64,000 nt of DNA from Oceanisphaera avium. Lineage in GTDB: Bacteria > Pseudomonadota > Gammaproteobacteria > Enterobacterales > Aeromonadaceae. Location of the stretch: assembly GCF_002157875.1 (NCBI RefSeq), contig NZ_CP021376.1, positions 2,054,501 to 2,118,500 on the forward strand. Reading direction: 5' to 3'. The notes beneath the pieces were generated by a model, which was not told where the DNA came from, did not search any database, and saw only the letters and a program-made list of their open reading frames with translations. The translations under genes were made by a program, and so were the position numbers. Numbering within the stretch: position 1 is the stretch's first letter; every line of letters starts with the position of its first letter. This document shows positions 39,790-49,505 of the stretch, in pieces.

Positions 39790-41154
39790 GCATACTCCCC
39801 CTTAACTTTGGCAGTGGTGGGCCACACCAATGTGGGTAAAACCTCATTACTGCGCACCCTTACTCGCGACGTGGGCTTTGGCGCTATCTCGCATAAGCCC
39901 AGTACCACCCAGCATGTGGAAGGCGCGCGGCTTTCAGTGGATGGCGAAGCATTAATTGAATTGTATGACACACCTGGCTTTGAAGATGCGGTGGCACTTT
40001 ATGAATACATAGAGCAATTACCTGCCAGTGGTGAGCGCTTGGATGGCCCAGAGCAAGTCAGCCGCTTTTTACAAACCAGTGAGGCAGCTCAGCGTTTTGA
40101 GCAAGAAGCTAAAGTGCTACGCCAGCTCCTAAAATCCGATGCCGGTTTTTATGTCATCGATGCCAGAGAGCCCGTACTGGCTAAATACCGTGATGAGCTG
40201 GCGATTTTAGCCATGTGTGGCAAACCGCTCTTGCCGGTGCTGAACTTTGTCAATGCGCCCGAGCAGCGTGAAGCAGACTGGCGAGAAGTATTAGCGCGCC
40301 TAGGTCTGCATGCCATAGTGCGCTTTGATAGCGTGGCGCCGCCTGCTGATGGTGAGCAGCGTTTATATGAAAACTTAAGCCTAGTACTAGATAGCCAGCG
40401 CTCTCGATTACAGCGCTTAGTGGATTATAACCTTGCCCAAGTAACCGTGCGCCGCCAAGCGGGTTTGCGCTTAATTGCCGAACTATTAGTAGAGGTGAGT
40501 GCCACTCGGCGCAGCGTAGCGCCTCAGCAGTTAGACGCCTCAATTCAAGAGCTACACGACGATGTGCGAAAACGTGAACAACAGTGTGTAGAAGCGCTAC
40601 TTAAGCTATATGCCTTTCGCAAAGAGGATGCCGAGGCTCAAGACTTACCACTAGCAGAAGGTCGCTGGGGCGAAGACTTATTTAATCCCGCCACCATGAA
40701 ACAGCTTGGCGTAAAACTTGGCGGCGGCATGGCCGCGGGTGCAGCCACCGGTGCCGGTATCGACTTACTTACCGGCGGGCTAAGTTTAGGGGCGGCCACC
40801 ATGCTCGGCGCTGCCGTGGGCGGATTTACACAAACCTTTCGCAGCTACGGCGAGCGCATTAAAGGCAAATGGCGCGGCGAACGCGAGCTTACCGTCAACG
40901 ACGCTACGCTGCGTTTACTCGCTATTCGCCAGCAACGTTTATTACATGCCCTAGAGCTTCGTGGTCATGCCGCCCAAGAACGTATTCAAATGGACAATCC
41001 TCAAGAGCAACACTGGCGCCAAGGTGAGCTGGCTGAGCCTTTAATTACCGCTCGCGCTTACCCTGAGTGGTCAGGCTTAAATGGTCGCAAACCTAAGGCA
41101 GATTATGAGCGTAGCCAAGCCATAGCTCGCTTAGCAGCCAGTTTAGGCAAATAG
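39782..41154 (+). CDS. DUF3482 GTPase (start region frameshifted)
   Basis: This is a GTP-binding protein of about 457 residues when reconstructed. The G1 loop is VVGHTNVGKTSLLRTL, G3 is ELYDTPGFEDAV, and a guanine-specificity NxxD motif is not obvious. Two hydrophobic glycine-rich segments near residues 310-340 (GGGMAAGAATGAGIDLL, GAATMLGAAVGGF) could touch membrane. The expected start ATG 39782 overlaps the DUF2868 stop, but its frame hits TAA after seven codons; adding one C to the run 39797-39801 gives MTEHTPPLTLAVVGHTNVGK in one frame. Otherwise the first usable start is TTG 39808. The third such C-run lesion in the window. Confidence 0.8.
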
Positions 41155-41542
41155 CGCTGCTGGTATAGCTAACGATAACGTCGTTAATTACTTTCGCGAA
41201 CTAACAATAATTATTTAAATAACATTAAAGCACCCTTAACTCTGCTTTAATGTAAGTAACTGAATAGCTTCACCTATTGGCGTGACAATTTAGGCCGGTG
41301 AGCCTATTAGGAAATTTTATATGGACTTAAACGACCAGCAAGCGCTCAATCAGCTGTTTGATAATTAATTAAGAAGCTATGCTAGGGGCGAGCAACAAGA
41401 CTTAGCACTCTTTAGTGAGAACTTCGCGGGCTTTGTCGATGATGAGCATGGGCTGATCACCGATATCAGCCATTGGTTAAGTGCCAGCCGTCACGCGTTC
41501 GCTAAGCAGTCATCTTCACTGCGCATTGAGTTAACTGAGCGC

Positions 41543-42796
41543 ATGAGTCAGTCGCTTTCTGCTAGGGTAGCCACTATTTTTGCTGCACTTATTATTCACC
41601 GGCCCGAACCTAGCGCTACTAATGCGCCAGAGTTAGCTCATTTAGTATTAGTTTTTCATAAAGAAGCTAAAGGCTGGAAAATTGCCAACGCCAGTATGTC
41701 CGTGCTGTCTCGCTTTAGACTGCCTAATCAACTGCTAGAAACTCAGCTGGCTCAGCGTACTCAACAACTCTTTAGTGCTAACCAACAACTCAAAATAAGT
41801 CAGGAGCAGTTGGCGCAAGCGATTGCAGATCATAAACGCATTACCGATACGTTGCGCAAAAGTGAGCAGCATTTTCGCACTATGACCGAGCGCTCGGTCG
41901 ATGCGGTGTGGAAGCTAGATGATAAATATCATTTCACTTATATCAGTCCTTCCGATGAAAAGCACCGTGGTTACCCAGCGAAAGAAGTATTGGGACAACA
42001 TGTGTTTGAGCTACTCGATGAGCAAGGCGTCAATGCTGTAGTAGCGGCTAAAATAGAAAGAGAAGAAGCAGAGCGTAGAGGCGAGTTATTAACCGATAGA
42101 TCCTTTGAAGCTAAGCTAAAATGTAAAGACGGCAGCTGGATATGGGGAGAAATTATTTATACTCCCGAACTTGATGCCCAAGGCAAGGTGATTGGTTTTT
42201 ACGGTACTTCTCGTGAAATCACCGAGCGCAAACAGATGCAAGAACAAATTCACCAACTGGCGTTCTACGGTCCTCTGACTCAACTACCAAATCGCCACTT
42301 ACTAAATGAGCGTATAAACCAAGCGCTGGCGCTAAGTAAGAGAAAAAACTGTTATGGCGCGCTTATGTTCGTAGACTTAGATAACTTTAAGCCTATTAAT
42401 GACTCTCATGGTCACCTCGCTGGGGATTTGCTACTGGTGACGGTAGGTGAAAGACTAAAAGCAGGCATACGCGAAATAGATACCGTCGCCCGCTTTGGCG
42501 GGGATGAATTTATTGTGGTCATTAATGAGCTAAGTAGTGAGGCCAACACCGCTCGCCAACACGCCTACCAAGTGGCAGAAAAGCTACGGCTGAGCCTCGC
42601 TAAGCGCTACCAATTAAACGTTAATTACCAAGACCAAACGCATAAGTATGTTGAGTACTGTTGCACGGCGAGCATAGGCGTGGTGCTATTTCTTGGCGAG
42701 CACGCCAGTATGGACGATCTTTTAAAACAGGCTGACCAAGCGATGTATCAGGCAAAAGAAGCGGGTCGCAACACTATTCGCTTTTATAACGCTTAA
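41543..42796 (+). CDS. PAS-GGDEF diguanylate cyclase, possibly N-terminally truncated
   Basis: About 417 residues from ATG 41543. It has a PAS domain with PAC (FRTMTERSVDAVWKLDDKYH ... VIGFYGTSREITERKQ) and a GGDEF domain with intact active site ARFGGDEFIVVINEL, so it should make cyclic di-GMP. The same frame is open upstream to ATG 41321 (MDLNDQQALNQLFDN) except for one TAA at 41366-41368; reading through that stop gives an NTF2-like domain (RSYARGEQQDLALFSENFAG). The full-length gene was therefore probably 41321-42796 and is now broken by a nonsense change, with restart possible at 41543. AGGAAA precedes 41321. Confidence 0.8.
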   Translation: MSQSLSARVATIFAALIIHRPEPSATNAPELAHLVLVFHKEAKGWKIANASMSVLSRFRLPNQLLETQLAQRTQQLFSANQQLKISQEQLAQAIADHKRITDTLRKSEQHFRTMTERSVDAVWKLDDKYHFTYISPSDEKHRGYPAKEVLGQHVFELLDEQGVNAVVAAKIEREEAERRGELLTDRSFEAKLKCKDGSWIWGEIIYTPELDAQGKVIGFYGTSREITERKQMQEQIHQLAFYGPLTQLPNRHLLNERINQALALSKRKNCYGALMFVDLDNFKPINDSHGHLAGDLLLVTVGERLKAGIREIDTVARFGGDEFIVVINELSSEANTARQHAYQVAEKLRLSLAKRYQLNVNYQDQTHKYVEYCCTASIGVVLFLGEHASMDDLLKQADQAMYQAKEAGRNTIRFYNA

Positions 42797-42856
42797 CACC
42801 CTCGCTATCTTAAATGACGTTTTGGCTAAGCACCTTCACTCGCAATTGGAGAAAGT

Positions 42857-43852
42857 ATGACTTATTCACCGACGGTGATACTGAGCACTGTGTTGCTGCT
42901 CAGTGCCCCCTTAGCAATGGCTGCCGAGCAGTCTGTTACCCCTGCACAGATGATTAGCGCCTTTGAAAGTGTCTTTGGTGCGCATAAAGGTGAGCGACGT
43001 AATCATACTAAAGGCAGTTGTGCCACGGGTGAGTTTGTGGGCTTAGCCGCGGCTAAACCTTATACTCGCGCTGCGCTTTTTTCTGGAGAAAAAATACCGG
43101 TTATTGCCCGTTTTTCCTTAGGCGGCGGCACCCCTAATGCGCCCGATACCGCTAAGTCTGCGCGTAGCATGTCGTTACAATTCCACTTACCTGAAAATAA
43201 ATTGCATCATATGGCGATGCTAAACATTCCTATGTCTGGCGCCGCGACCCCACAAACTTTTTTTGATGAGCTAGTCGCCAAAACGCCTAATGCCACTACG
43301 GGTCAGCCTGATCCTAAAAAGATAAAGGCATTTAAAGCGACTCATCCCGATAGCCAGCCATTAGCTGACTACCTTACCACTTACCTGCCTCCGTCCAGCT
43401 TTGCTAACAGTCGCTATTTTGGCGTACACACCTTTAAATTTATTAATAATGAGGACGAGACCTCCTTAGTACGCTGGCGCTTTGAGCCACAAGATGGCGT
43501 ACAAGACTTGACTGAAGCAGAGCTTAAGCAGTTACCTGATAATTTTCTTGAACAAAGATTAATTGCGCGCCTTGAACAAGGTCCAGTGCGCTGGGACATG
43601 ATATTAAGCTTAGGGAAAGACGGCGATCCCGAGACTAACTCCACCTTGCTTTGGCCAAGCGATCGTGAAGAAGTGACAGTCGGCACACTCACGCTTAACG
43701 CCGCTACGTCACAAGAAGAGGGGGCCTGTGAAAAAATTAACTTCGATCCCTTAGTTATGGTAGATGGTATCGCGCCCACCGACGATCCTGTGCTGTTATT
43801 TCGCTCGCCCGCTTATGCCGTCTCCTTTGGTAAACGACTTAGTGGTCAGTAA
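42857..43852 (+). CDS. Catalase-related (SrpA-like) heme peroxidase, exported
   Basis: This is a 331-residue protein of the catalase-like peroxidase group, much shorter than true catalases. A signal peptide (SAPLAMAAE) predicts export. Family blocks: NHTKGSCATGEFVG (distal His region; the heme-side His is in HTKG), PVIARFSLGGGTPNAPDTAKS, and SMSLQFHLPENKLHHMAMLN. The C-terminal RSPAYAVSFGKRL carries the Tyr region of the proximal heme ligand. It probably removes peroxides in the periplasm. GGAGAAAG precedes the ATG. Confidence 0.88.
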   Translation: MTYSPTVILSTVLLLSAPLAMAAEQSVTPAQMISAFESVFGAHKGERRNHTKGSCATGEFVGLAAAKPYTRAALFSGEKIPVIARFSLGGGTPNAPDTAKSARSMSLQFHLPENKLHHMAMLNIPMSGAATPQTFFDELVAKTPNATTGQPDPKKIKAFKATHPDSQPLADYLTTYLPPSSFANSRYFGVHTFKFINNEDETSLVRWRFEPQDGVQDLTEAELKQLPDNFLEQRLIARLEQGPVRWDMILSLGKDGDPETNSTLLWPSDREEVTVGTLTLNAATSQEEGACEKINFDPLVMVDGIAPTDDPVLLFRSPAYAVSFGKRLSGQ

Positions 43853-44095
43853 TAAACATCATCGATGACGCCTTTATTATTGAGCTCAATAGCAGGCTAC
43901 AGACTGTTAACTGGGCGCAGCGCTTGCACAAAACGGTAACTTAACTATCGCTATCCCCTCTCAATTGGATACAGATCAAAGAGTAGGCGACTTTTTATAA
44001 CAAAGCAGGCACTTAAAATAAGAAACGGGTAAGCTGATTATCTCTTATCCGTATCGCATTTTTAATGCGGTTCCTCATCACAGGGTAGAACGCCT

Positions 44096-44539
44096 ATGCA
44101 TGGCTTATTGTTATTGCTTCACTTATTAGGCGCCACCATCTGGACCGGCGGCCATCTCATTTTGTGTTTAACGGTGTTACCTAAGGTGCTAAAAGAGCGC
44201 TCGGTGCAGCGCTTGTTAGATTTTGAGTCGGCGTTTGAAAAAGTGGGGATGCCAGCCATTGCCTTACAAGTGATTACCGGCTTAATGCTGGCTTATCGCT
44301 TAGTGCCGGATGTGGGACAGTGGTTTAATATGGCCAACCCATTAGCACACGGCATTGCAGCAAAATTATTGCTACTAACGTTAACTGTGGCATTTGCTCT
44401 GCATGCCAGATTTAGAGTCATCCCGCATTTAAGTGAGAAATCACTCACCTTAATGGCTTGGCACATTATACCAGTGACGATATTGTCAATATTATTTGTA
44501 GTAGTAGGCGCTTCGTTTCGTACCGGTTGGCTTTATTAA
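44096..44539 (+). CDS. CopD-family membrane protein
   Basis: This is a 147-residue protein with four hydrophobic segments. The N-terminal LLLLHLLGATIWTGGHLIL with its His, and HGIAAKLLLLTLTVAFALHARF and AWHIIPVTILSILFVVVGASF, match CopD/CopC-associated copper-resistance membrane proteins; conserved His residues in the membrane would bind copper or heme. No copC is visible next to it. No terminator is visible directly after the gene. Confidence 0.8.
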   Translation: MHGLLLLLHLLGATIWTGGHLILCLTVLPKVLKERSVQRLLDFESAFEKVGMPAIALQVITGLMLAYRLVPDVGQWFNMANPLAHGIAAKLLLLTLTVAFALHARFRVIPHLSEKSLTLMAWHIIPVTILSILFVVVGASFRTGWLY

Positions 44540-44752
44540 GTCACCTAAGTTAATCCGTGAGCGGTGAATGTCTCTTAACAGAGCTATCACTCGAACATTA
44601 ACCGCTCCTGCCCTTTACCGCTCAACCCGCCAAGATGGCTTAATAGCCACATAGAGTTATCAATAATTTAGCGCTACTCTAAAAGGCAAAGTAGTAGCTA
44701 ATGACACGGCGCCCATATTGGTAGGCCGGTGAATTGTTAAAAGGACATAACG

Positions 44753-45487
44753 ATGAAGACTCTGATAACTTTTACGTCGAAAGCGAAATTTTTACCGCTG
44801 GCCGCCTTAAGTTTATTATTGCCAACACTAGCATTGGCCGGTGGCAAAGCCACTCTGGTCACCACAGACCAGCCGATGCAAATGGAAGGTCAAGCAAGGG
44901 GTCCCTCTACCATGACCCTCACTTGGCGCGATGCGAAGACCCTGCGCATGGACGTCAGTGAGGCTGGTGGTGGCACCTATCTTATTATGCGCGATGGCAA
45001 AACTTATTCCGTAAGCCAAAATAATGGTCAGCCCATAGTCATGGATATGTCCGCCATGGGCGGTTTAGTAAAAAGCATGCTGCCTAAAGGCGGTGACCGC
45101 GACCACCCCTTTGGCAGCATAGATTCCATTAAAGACACTAACACTAAAGAAACCGTGGCCGGTATTGAAGGTAAGGTGTATCAAATGCAATGGACGGATC
45201 CTGATGGCAGCAAGCAAGCTGGCGAAGCCGTGCTAACCGATGATCCGGTGGTGGTAGAAATGACTCATGCCTATCTTGGCGCCATGAGTGCCATGGTGGG
45301 TGATGAATATACTCGTGTTTATCAAGATGCCATGCCTAAGGATAATAAGGGCTTATTAAAAGTAGGCGAGCAGTTTTATGTGGAGTCTATTAGCTCAGCA
45401 GAGCCGCCAGCGTCCAGTTTTGAGCTGCCCGCCGAACCCATGGATATGCGCAACTTAATGGAGCAGATGGGCAAAATGGCACAATAA
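44753..45487 (+). CDS. Exported DUF4412-like protein
   Basis: This is a 244-residue protein with a signal peptide (LPLAALSLLLPTLALA). The mature part is mainly beta strands, with repeated short Met-rich segments (VMDMSAMGGLVKSMLP; C-terminal PMDMRNLMEQMGKMAQ). Such Met-rich motifs can bind copper, and the CopD-like gene lies just upstream, so a copper link is possible but speculative. Wording such as LRMDVSEAGGGTYLIMRDGK resembles DUF4412 proteins, which appear as periplasmic beta proteins of unknown function. AAAGGA precedes ATG 44753. Confidence 0.65.
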   Translation: MKTLITFTSKAKFLPLAALSLLLPTLALAGGKATLVTTDQPMQMEGQARGPSTMTLTWRDAKTLRMDVSEAGGGTYLIMRDGKTYSVSQNNGQPIVMDMSAMGGLVKSMLPKGGDRDHPFGSIDSIKDTNTKETVAGIEGKVYQMQWTDPDGSKQAGEAVLTDDPVVVEMTHAYLGAMSAMVGDEYTRVYQDAMPKDNKGLLKVGEQFYVESISSAEPPASSFELPAEPMDMRNLMEQMGKMAQ

Positions 45488-45608
45488 AATTGAGTCAATA
45501 AGTGCATATATTGGGATTTAGTTAGCAACAGATACCAAGGTAAGCCCAGTCTCACTGTATTTTAAAACTGATAGAGTTGATTTAAGTGGTCATTAATATT
45601 TTTTCATA

Positions 45609-45641
45609 AAAAGGCCGAGCAGATGCTCGGCCTTTTATTTT
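45609..45641. terminator. Bidirectional terminator between the DUF4412-like and SlyD-like genes
   Basis: AAAAGGCCGAGC (45609-45620) pairs with GCTCGGCCTTTT (45625-45636), loop AGAT, then ATTTTT. T-runs occur on both sides, suiting convergent genes. Confidence 0.85.
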
Positions 45642-45693
45642 TACCTTATGCTGAGCGCTTAAAGCTTACAGCGCCACTAAAAGCAGCACGCTG

Positions 45694-46176
45694 TTAGTGG
45701 TGATGACCACCTTCACCATGGGCGTGGCCATGCTCAAGCTCTTCTTCGGTGGCGGCGCGTACGCTCACCACTTCTAGATCGAAAATCAGCGTTAAACCAG
45801 CTAATGGATGGTTCATGTCAACATCGGCCATAAACTTACCCACTTTAGCTACCGTCACTTGGCGCTCCCCTTGTTCGGTATGCACGGTAGCCATCATGCC
45901 AGCGGACCACTTTTTTGCACCTTGTAGATGCTTAACGGGCACGCGCTGGATCATGTCTTCTTTGCGCTCGCCGTAAGCTTCTTCTGGGCTTAAGGTAATG
46001 CTAAAGCTTTCGCCTTCTTCTTTACCTGTTAGCGCATTTTCTATGCCTTCTAACATGCCATTGTGGCCATGCAAATAAGCCAGGGGCGCATTATTCACGT
46101 TGGTGTCTAGCACTTGGCTGTCTTCATCTTTTAGGGTGTACTTAAACTGTACCACTGTATCGTTGGCAACTTGCAT
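45694..46176 (-). CDS. SlyD-like FKBP-type peptidyl-prolyl isomerase
   Basis: This is a 160-residue protein. The N-terminal FKBP domain (QVANDTVVQFKYTLKDEDSQ, LAYLHGHNGMLEGIENAL) is interrupted by the insert-in-flap domain usual for SlyD (RVPVKHLQGAKKWSAGMMA). The C-terminus is His-rich (HGHAHGEGGHHH) and should bind nickel or other metals. It would act as folding catalyst and metallochaperone in the cytoplasm. The His tail is shorter than in E. coli SlyD. I leave the symbol empty because FKBP paralogues are hard to separate. Confidence 0.85.
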   Translation of the reverse strand: MQVANDTVVQFKYTLKDEDSQVLDTNVNNAPLAYLHGHNGMLEGIENALTGKEEGESFSITLSPEEAYGERKEDMIQRVPVKHLQGAKKWSAGMMATVHTEQGERQVTVAKVGKFMADVDMNHPLAGLTLIFDLEVVSVRAATEEELEHGHAHGEGGHHH

Positions 46177-46546
46177 CGAGGCGCTCTTCGGTTAGATAAA
46201 AAATTTAGAGAGAAAGAATAGCAGATGCCACTGTGAGGTTCACGACTTGAACACCACATATGCAGCTACTACCCTGAACAAGGGTGGCTTTTCGCCTTTG
46301 GTTTTAAAGTGTAAACACTACAAGGTTAGGTCGTGTGTTATAGCGCCACACCCTAAATAAATGGAATTAAGTCCATGATCAATCAATATTTTCGAGAAAG
46401 AGGTTATGCAGCAAACACTAAAATATTTATTCTTGCGATAAAAAATGCCGGCAATTTTCGGGTAGTACCTCCAGTTTAGGGGATATTATATATTGTGAGG
46501 AAAGGAAAAAAGCCAGCATATCTTCATTAATTTAAAGGTCTAATCA
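46177..46546. other. Intergenic region between slyD-like and VTT genes
   Basis: No credible gene is present. It holds the promoters of two divergent genes. One weak hairpin (CCCTGAACAAGGG, about 46271-46286) and a GTGTG...CACAC arm near 46335-46352 are visible; neither looks like a terminator. Confidence 0.5.
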
Positions 46547-47242
46547 ATGCTAAATACCATTCAAGCACAAGATAAGAGTGATAAAAGTAAATGGCCTTTA
46601 GCACTGTCTATAGTGTTGCTTCTCGCCCTGTTAGGGGCTTATTTTTTTATTCCTGAGGTAAAGGCGTTTTTTAATGAGGCGTGGTCAGTCTTAACCAGTG
46701 ATGATGAAAGTCGTATTAAATCTTGGGTAGACGGCTTTGGCTGGTTTGGTCCTGCGTTATTAGTGCTGGCAATGATTGCGCAAATGTTTCTGTTAGTGGT
46801 ACCAACGATTCTGCTTATGATTGTGTCAATTCTTGCCTATGGGCCAGAAGGGGGAAGTATCATCATCTTGGTTGCGGTTTTTGCAGCCTCCTCGGTGGGA
46901 TACATGATAGGCAGCTCGGTTAGTCACTCCCTTCTGGCGCGTATTATTGGCAAAGGTGCAGAAAATAAAATTATGGAATTTTTAGACAAATATGGTTTTT
47001 GGGCCATCATTGTTACTCGGATCAACCCTTTTTTGTCCAATGATGCCATCAGTTTTGTCGCTGGGCTGTTAAGAATGAGCTACTGGAAGTTTATAGCCGC
47101 TTCCTTAGTGGGCATTGCTCCACTCACGGTTTACCTTGCTGCTATGGGGCAAAGCACTGCAAGCTTGAAAACGGGCTTGCTTTGGGGCTCGCTAGTGAGT
47201 CTGGTGATTTTTGGTCTCTACGTATGGCAAGATAAAAAATAA
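46547..47242 (+). CDS. TVP38/TMEM64 (VTT) family membrane protein
   Basis: This is a 231-residue inner-membrane protein of the DedA/VTT superfamily, with six hydrophobic segments. The family signature is in FGWFGPALLVLAMIAQMFL and the later KYGFWAIIVTRINPFLSNDAIS followed by FVAGLLRMSYWKFI; the Arg and Asn-Pro in the latter are conserved. Members help flip or move lipids or small molecules across the membrane; the substrate here is unknown. Confidence 0.85.
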   Translation: MLNTIQAQDKSDKSKWPLALSIVLLLALLGAYFFIPEVKAFFNEAWSVLTSDDESRIKSWVDGFGWFGPALLVLAMIAQMFLLVVPTILLMIVSILAYGPEGGSIIILVAVFAASSVGYMIGSSVSHSLLARIIGKGAENKIMEFLDKYGFWAIIVTRINPFLSNDAISFVAGLLRMSYWKFIAASLVGIAPLTVYLAAMGQSTASLKTGLLWGSLVSLVIFGLYVWQDKK

Positions 47243-47406
47243 ACTACGGGTATCTGCCGATAATCTTAACATGTTCCTGCACTTTTAATCGCTAACAGCA
47301 AGCTATGAAGACGGCTAAACGCGCACACTGAGATCTGTCAAATTGAGCACTTTCTGCCTTTGAGATACACTGGTTGTCACAATAGACGGTTAAAAAGCTG
47401 GTTCGC

Positions 47407-47958
47407 ATGACAAAATCTCAAGACAACGTCCGCATTATTAAGAAGTATCCCAATCGTCGTTTATACGACAGCCATACCAGTAGTCATGTCACTTTGGTGG
47501 ATATTCGCCGTTTAGTGCAAGAGCAAGAGCCCTTTCAAGTGGTTGATGCTAAAAGCGGGGAAGACATTACCCGCAGTATTTTACTGCAAATTATTCAAGA
47601 AGCAGAAAGCGATGGTAACCCCATCTTCTCCAGCACTATGCTAAAAAACATCATCTGTTTTTATGGCCCTTTTCAAGGCGTACTGGGCAGTTATTTAGAT
47701 GAAAGCATTCAATCAGTTATTGATATTCAAGCTCAAGCGGGCTCGCAATCTACTCAAGCTTGGACTGAGTTTATGCAAGGGCAAGCGCCTATTATGCAAG
47801 ACATGATGCGTCAATATGTAGAGCAGTCTCGCGACTTATATATGAATACTCAAAATATGTTTGGTTTGTTTGGCGGCTTTAGCCATAGCAAAACCTCTTC
47901 CGATAAACCGTCTGATGAGATAAAGAGCGCAGCACAAAAAAAAGGCGATAAGGACTAA
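47407..47958 (+). CDS. phaR: PHA synthesis repressor PhaR
   Basis: This is a 183-residue protein. The N-terminal DNA-binding region RIIKKYPNRRLYDSHTSSHVTL followed by VDIRRLVQEQEPFQVVDAKS is diagnostic for PhaR, and a PHB_acc domain follows (ILLQIIQEAESDGNPIFSS). PhaR binds PHA granules and DNA, keeping phasin genes off until polymer forms. The convergent phasin gene 45 bases away is its expected target. The synthase genes are not in this window. Confidence 0.93.
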   Translation: MTKSQDNVRIIKKYPNRRLYDSHTSSHVTLVDIRRLVQEQEPFQVVDAKSGEDITRSILLQIIQEAESDGNPIFSSTMLKNIICFYGPFQGVLGSYLDESIQSVIDIQAQAGSQSTQAWTEFMQGQAPIMQDMMRQYVEQSRDLYMNTQNMFGLFGGFSHSKTSSDKPSDEIKSAAQKKGDKD

Positions 47959-47970
47959 ACCTTATCGCCT
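47943..47970 (-). terminator. Terminator shared by phaR and the phasin gene
   Basis: AGGCGATAAGG (47943-47953) pairs with CCTTATCGCCT (47960-47970). On the minus strand it is followed by eight T, so it is a strong terminator for the phasin gene; its stem overlaps the phaR stop codon. Confidence 0.85.
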
Positions 47971-48002
47971 AAAGAGTTACCGCTATTTTACAGGGAAACT
48001 AC

Positions 48003-48626
48003 TTATTTAGTGGTGCTACGTGCACCTTTAGCTTGCTGCTCGGTGGCCGCTTTAGCGGTAGCAATATTCTTTTCTGTGGTTTGTGCTACTTCACGGGCTG
48101 TTTTTTCAGTCTGCTCAGCCGCTTGTTTTACGGCTTGCTCAGCAATGGTAGACGCATTTTTAGCAGCAGCTTGCGCCTGACCAAACACCTGGTTGGCATT
48201 TGATACGGCTGATTTAAACGCAGTGACTGCTTGCTCGCTACCTGCAGGAGCCTGGCCCGCAAAGTGCTCAACTGCTTCATTAAACTGCTGGTTATTTTTT
48301 GCTAGTTGCTGCTCAGCAAACTGGCTTACTTGCTGCTGGCTGTCGCTTAATACCGCTACTACTTCACGGTTAAAGTTTAACTGTTGCTCTAGCACCGCGC
48401 TTGGGCTGAAAAACTCATTTTGTAAGTCAAACAGCTGCTGGGTATCGCGCACTGCAAAAAATTTGTTAGCCAATTCAAACTGCTTGCTCACTAACTGAGA
48501 AAAAGCATCTTGTTGCAATTTACCCAGCTTATTAGCGTTAGTGATCAGATTAGTAGTGAGATTTTGTGCTACCTGCAAACTTTCTTGATGAGTCGCTTGC
48601 AGCTTTTCGGTGTTGAATAATGACAT
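48003..48626 (-). CDS. phaP: Phasin family protein
   Basis: This is a 207-residue phasin, an amphipathic, helix-rich protein that coats polyhydroxyalkanoate granules. The first ~115 residues form the phasin_2 domain (LNFNREVVAVLSDSQQQVSQ, QFNEAVEHFAGQAP). The C-terminus is a low-complexity Ala/Lys/Thr tail (TAKAATEQQAKGARSTTK), as is common in these proteins. It is adjacent to and convergent with phaR, and its upstream region carries candidate PhaR boxes at 48721-48768. Confidence 0.9.
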   Translation of the reverse strand: MSLFNTEKLQATHQESLQVAQNLTTNLITNANKLGKLQQDAFSQLVSKQFELANKFFAVRDTQQLFDLQNEFFSPSAVLEQQLNFNREVVAVLSDSQQQVSQFAEQQLAKNNQQFNEAVEHFAGQAPAGSEQAVTAFKSAVSNANQVFGQAQAAAKNASTIAEQAVKQAAEQTEKTAREVAQTTEKNIATAKAATEQQAKGARSTTK

Positions 48627-48720
48627 TGTGTATCTCCAGAAGAATAGGGAGGCGTTAAGCCTGATACGCCTGCAAGAAAAACATCATTCGCTACTTTCTT
48701 GGCTGAGGCGTAAATTCATT

Positions 48721-48768
48721 TTGCACTGCAACATAAACTTTGGCAAGTATTTTTTGTGCGCTGCACAA
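48721..48768. promoter_or_regulatory. Candidate PhaR-binding dyads upstream of phaP
   Basis: TTGCACTGCAA (48721-48731) and TTGTGCGCTGCACAA (48754-48768) are imperfect palindromes of the TGCA type recognised by PhaR in other PHA producers. They lie about 95-140 bases before the phasin start. That they bind PhaR here is inferred. Confidence 0.5.
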
Positions 48769-49288
48769 TAAACACTTTTTGGCCTACCTGTTACTTCTAG
48801 CTCACGCCGCTATACAGCATAGTCATGATCTCGTTGCTTGCTAACAGCAGTGCAAAAAATGCCTTAGCCCAGCCACCTACACCTGGTACTTAGCCCTTAA
48901 TAAAAGACAGCGGCGCCAGAGCGCTGTCTTATAAAGTCATTAAAAATTAAAACTGTAGAAAGTGGCGCTTAGGCCAACAGTGTTCTATATCTGGCAAGCC
49001 CATTACGTTTATCTAATAAAGAAGTGCTTAAGGTTAGCGCTAAGTAGATAGTAGGCTGCTAAATTATAAAATTTGTTAAGCAGTTTGTTCACAAAGTTGT
49101 GACCAAAAAACGCTACTAATGTTTATTTACTGATATTATTGCTATGATATGCGCCGCAAGCTTTGCAAGCCCTCTGTATTTATCACTTAGTTTGTTTTTT
49201 TATTATGGGCATTAACTGCTTATTAAGAGGCGAATACTTGATACAAGACAGTCTCAGTCGCAAGGTGTTGCTCCAGAATTAATAACAT

Positions 49289-49394
49289 GATCATACAAGA
49301 GCGCGGTGATGAACCTTTGGAGCTGTTACAATTTCCACATTGTAAAAATCATTTCCAAAAATTGGTTGATCGTCACAGTATTTTTTGTATGATC
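49289..49394. promoter_or_regulatory. Inverted repeat and dyads upstream of gcl
   Basis: GATCATACAA (49289-49298) is repeated in reverse complement as TTGTATGATC (49385-49394). Between them lie CATTTCCAAAAATTGG-type dyads. This is a plausible control region for the gcl operon, possibly for the IclR regulator encoded at 57740-58549, but the binding sites are not proven. Confidence 0.4.
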
Positions 49395-49505
49395 TCGCTA
49401 AGGGTTACTGTGTTATCCCTCGCTCTCACTAGGCGAAACCAGTAACCACTACCCTAGATAATCAACAATGGTGCCGAGAGCACCTCAGATGAATGGATAC
49501 CGATT

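Larger units (their letters stand above)
48627..49505. other. Long regulatory region between phaP and gcl
   Basis: No credible ORF is present in these 879 bases. The phaP side carries TGCA-type dyads at 48721-48768. The gcl side carries a long-range 10-bp inverted repeat at 49289-49394 and several short AT-rich dyads such as TTTCCAAAAATTGG. An unusually long leader of about 200 bases or more before gcl is possible. Confidence 0.5.
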
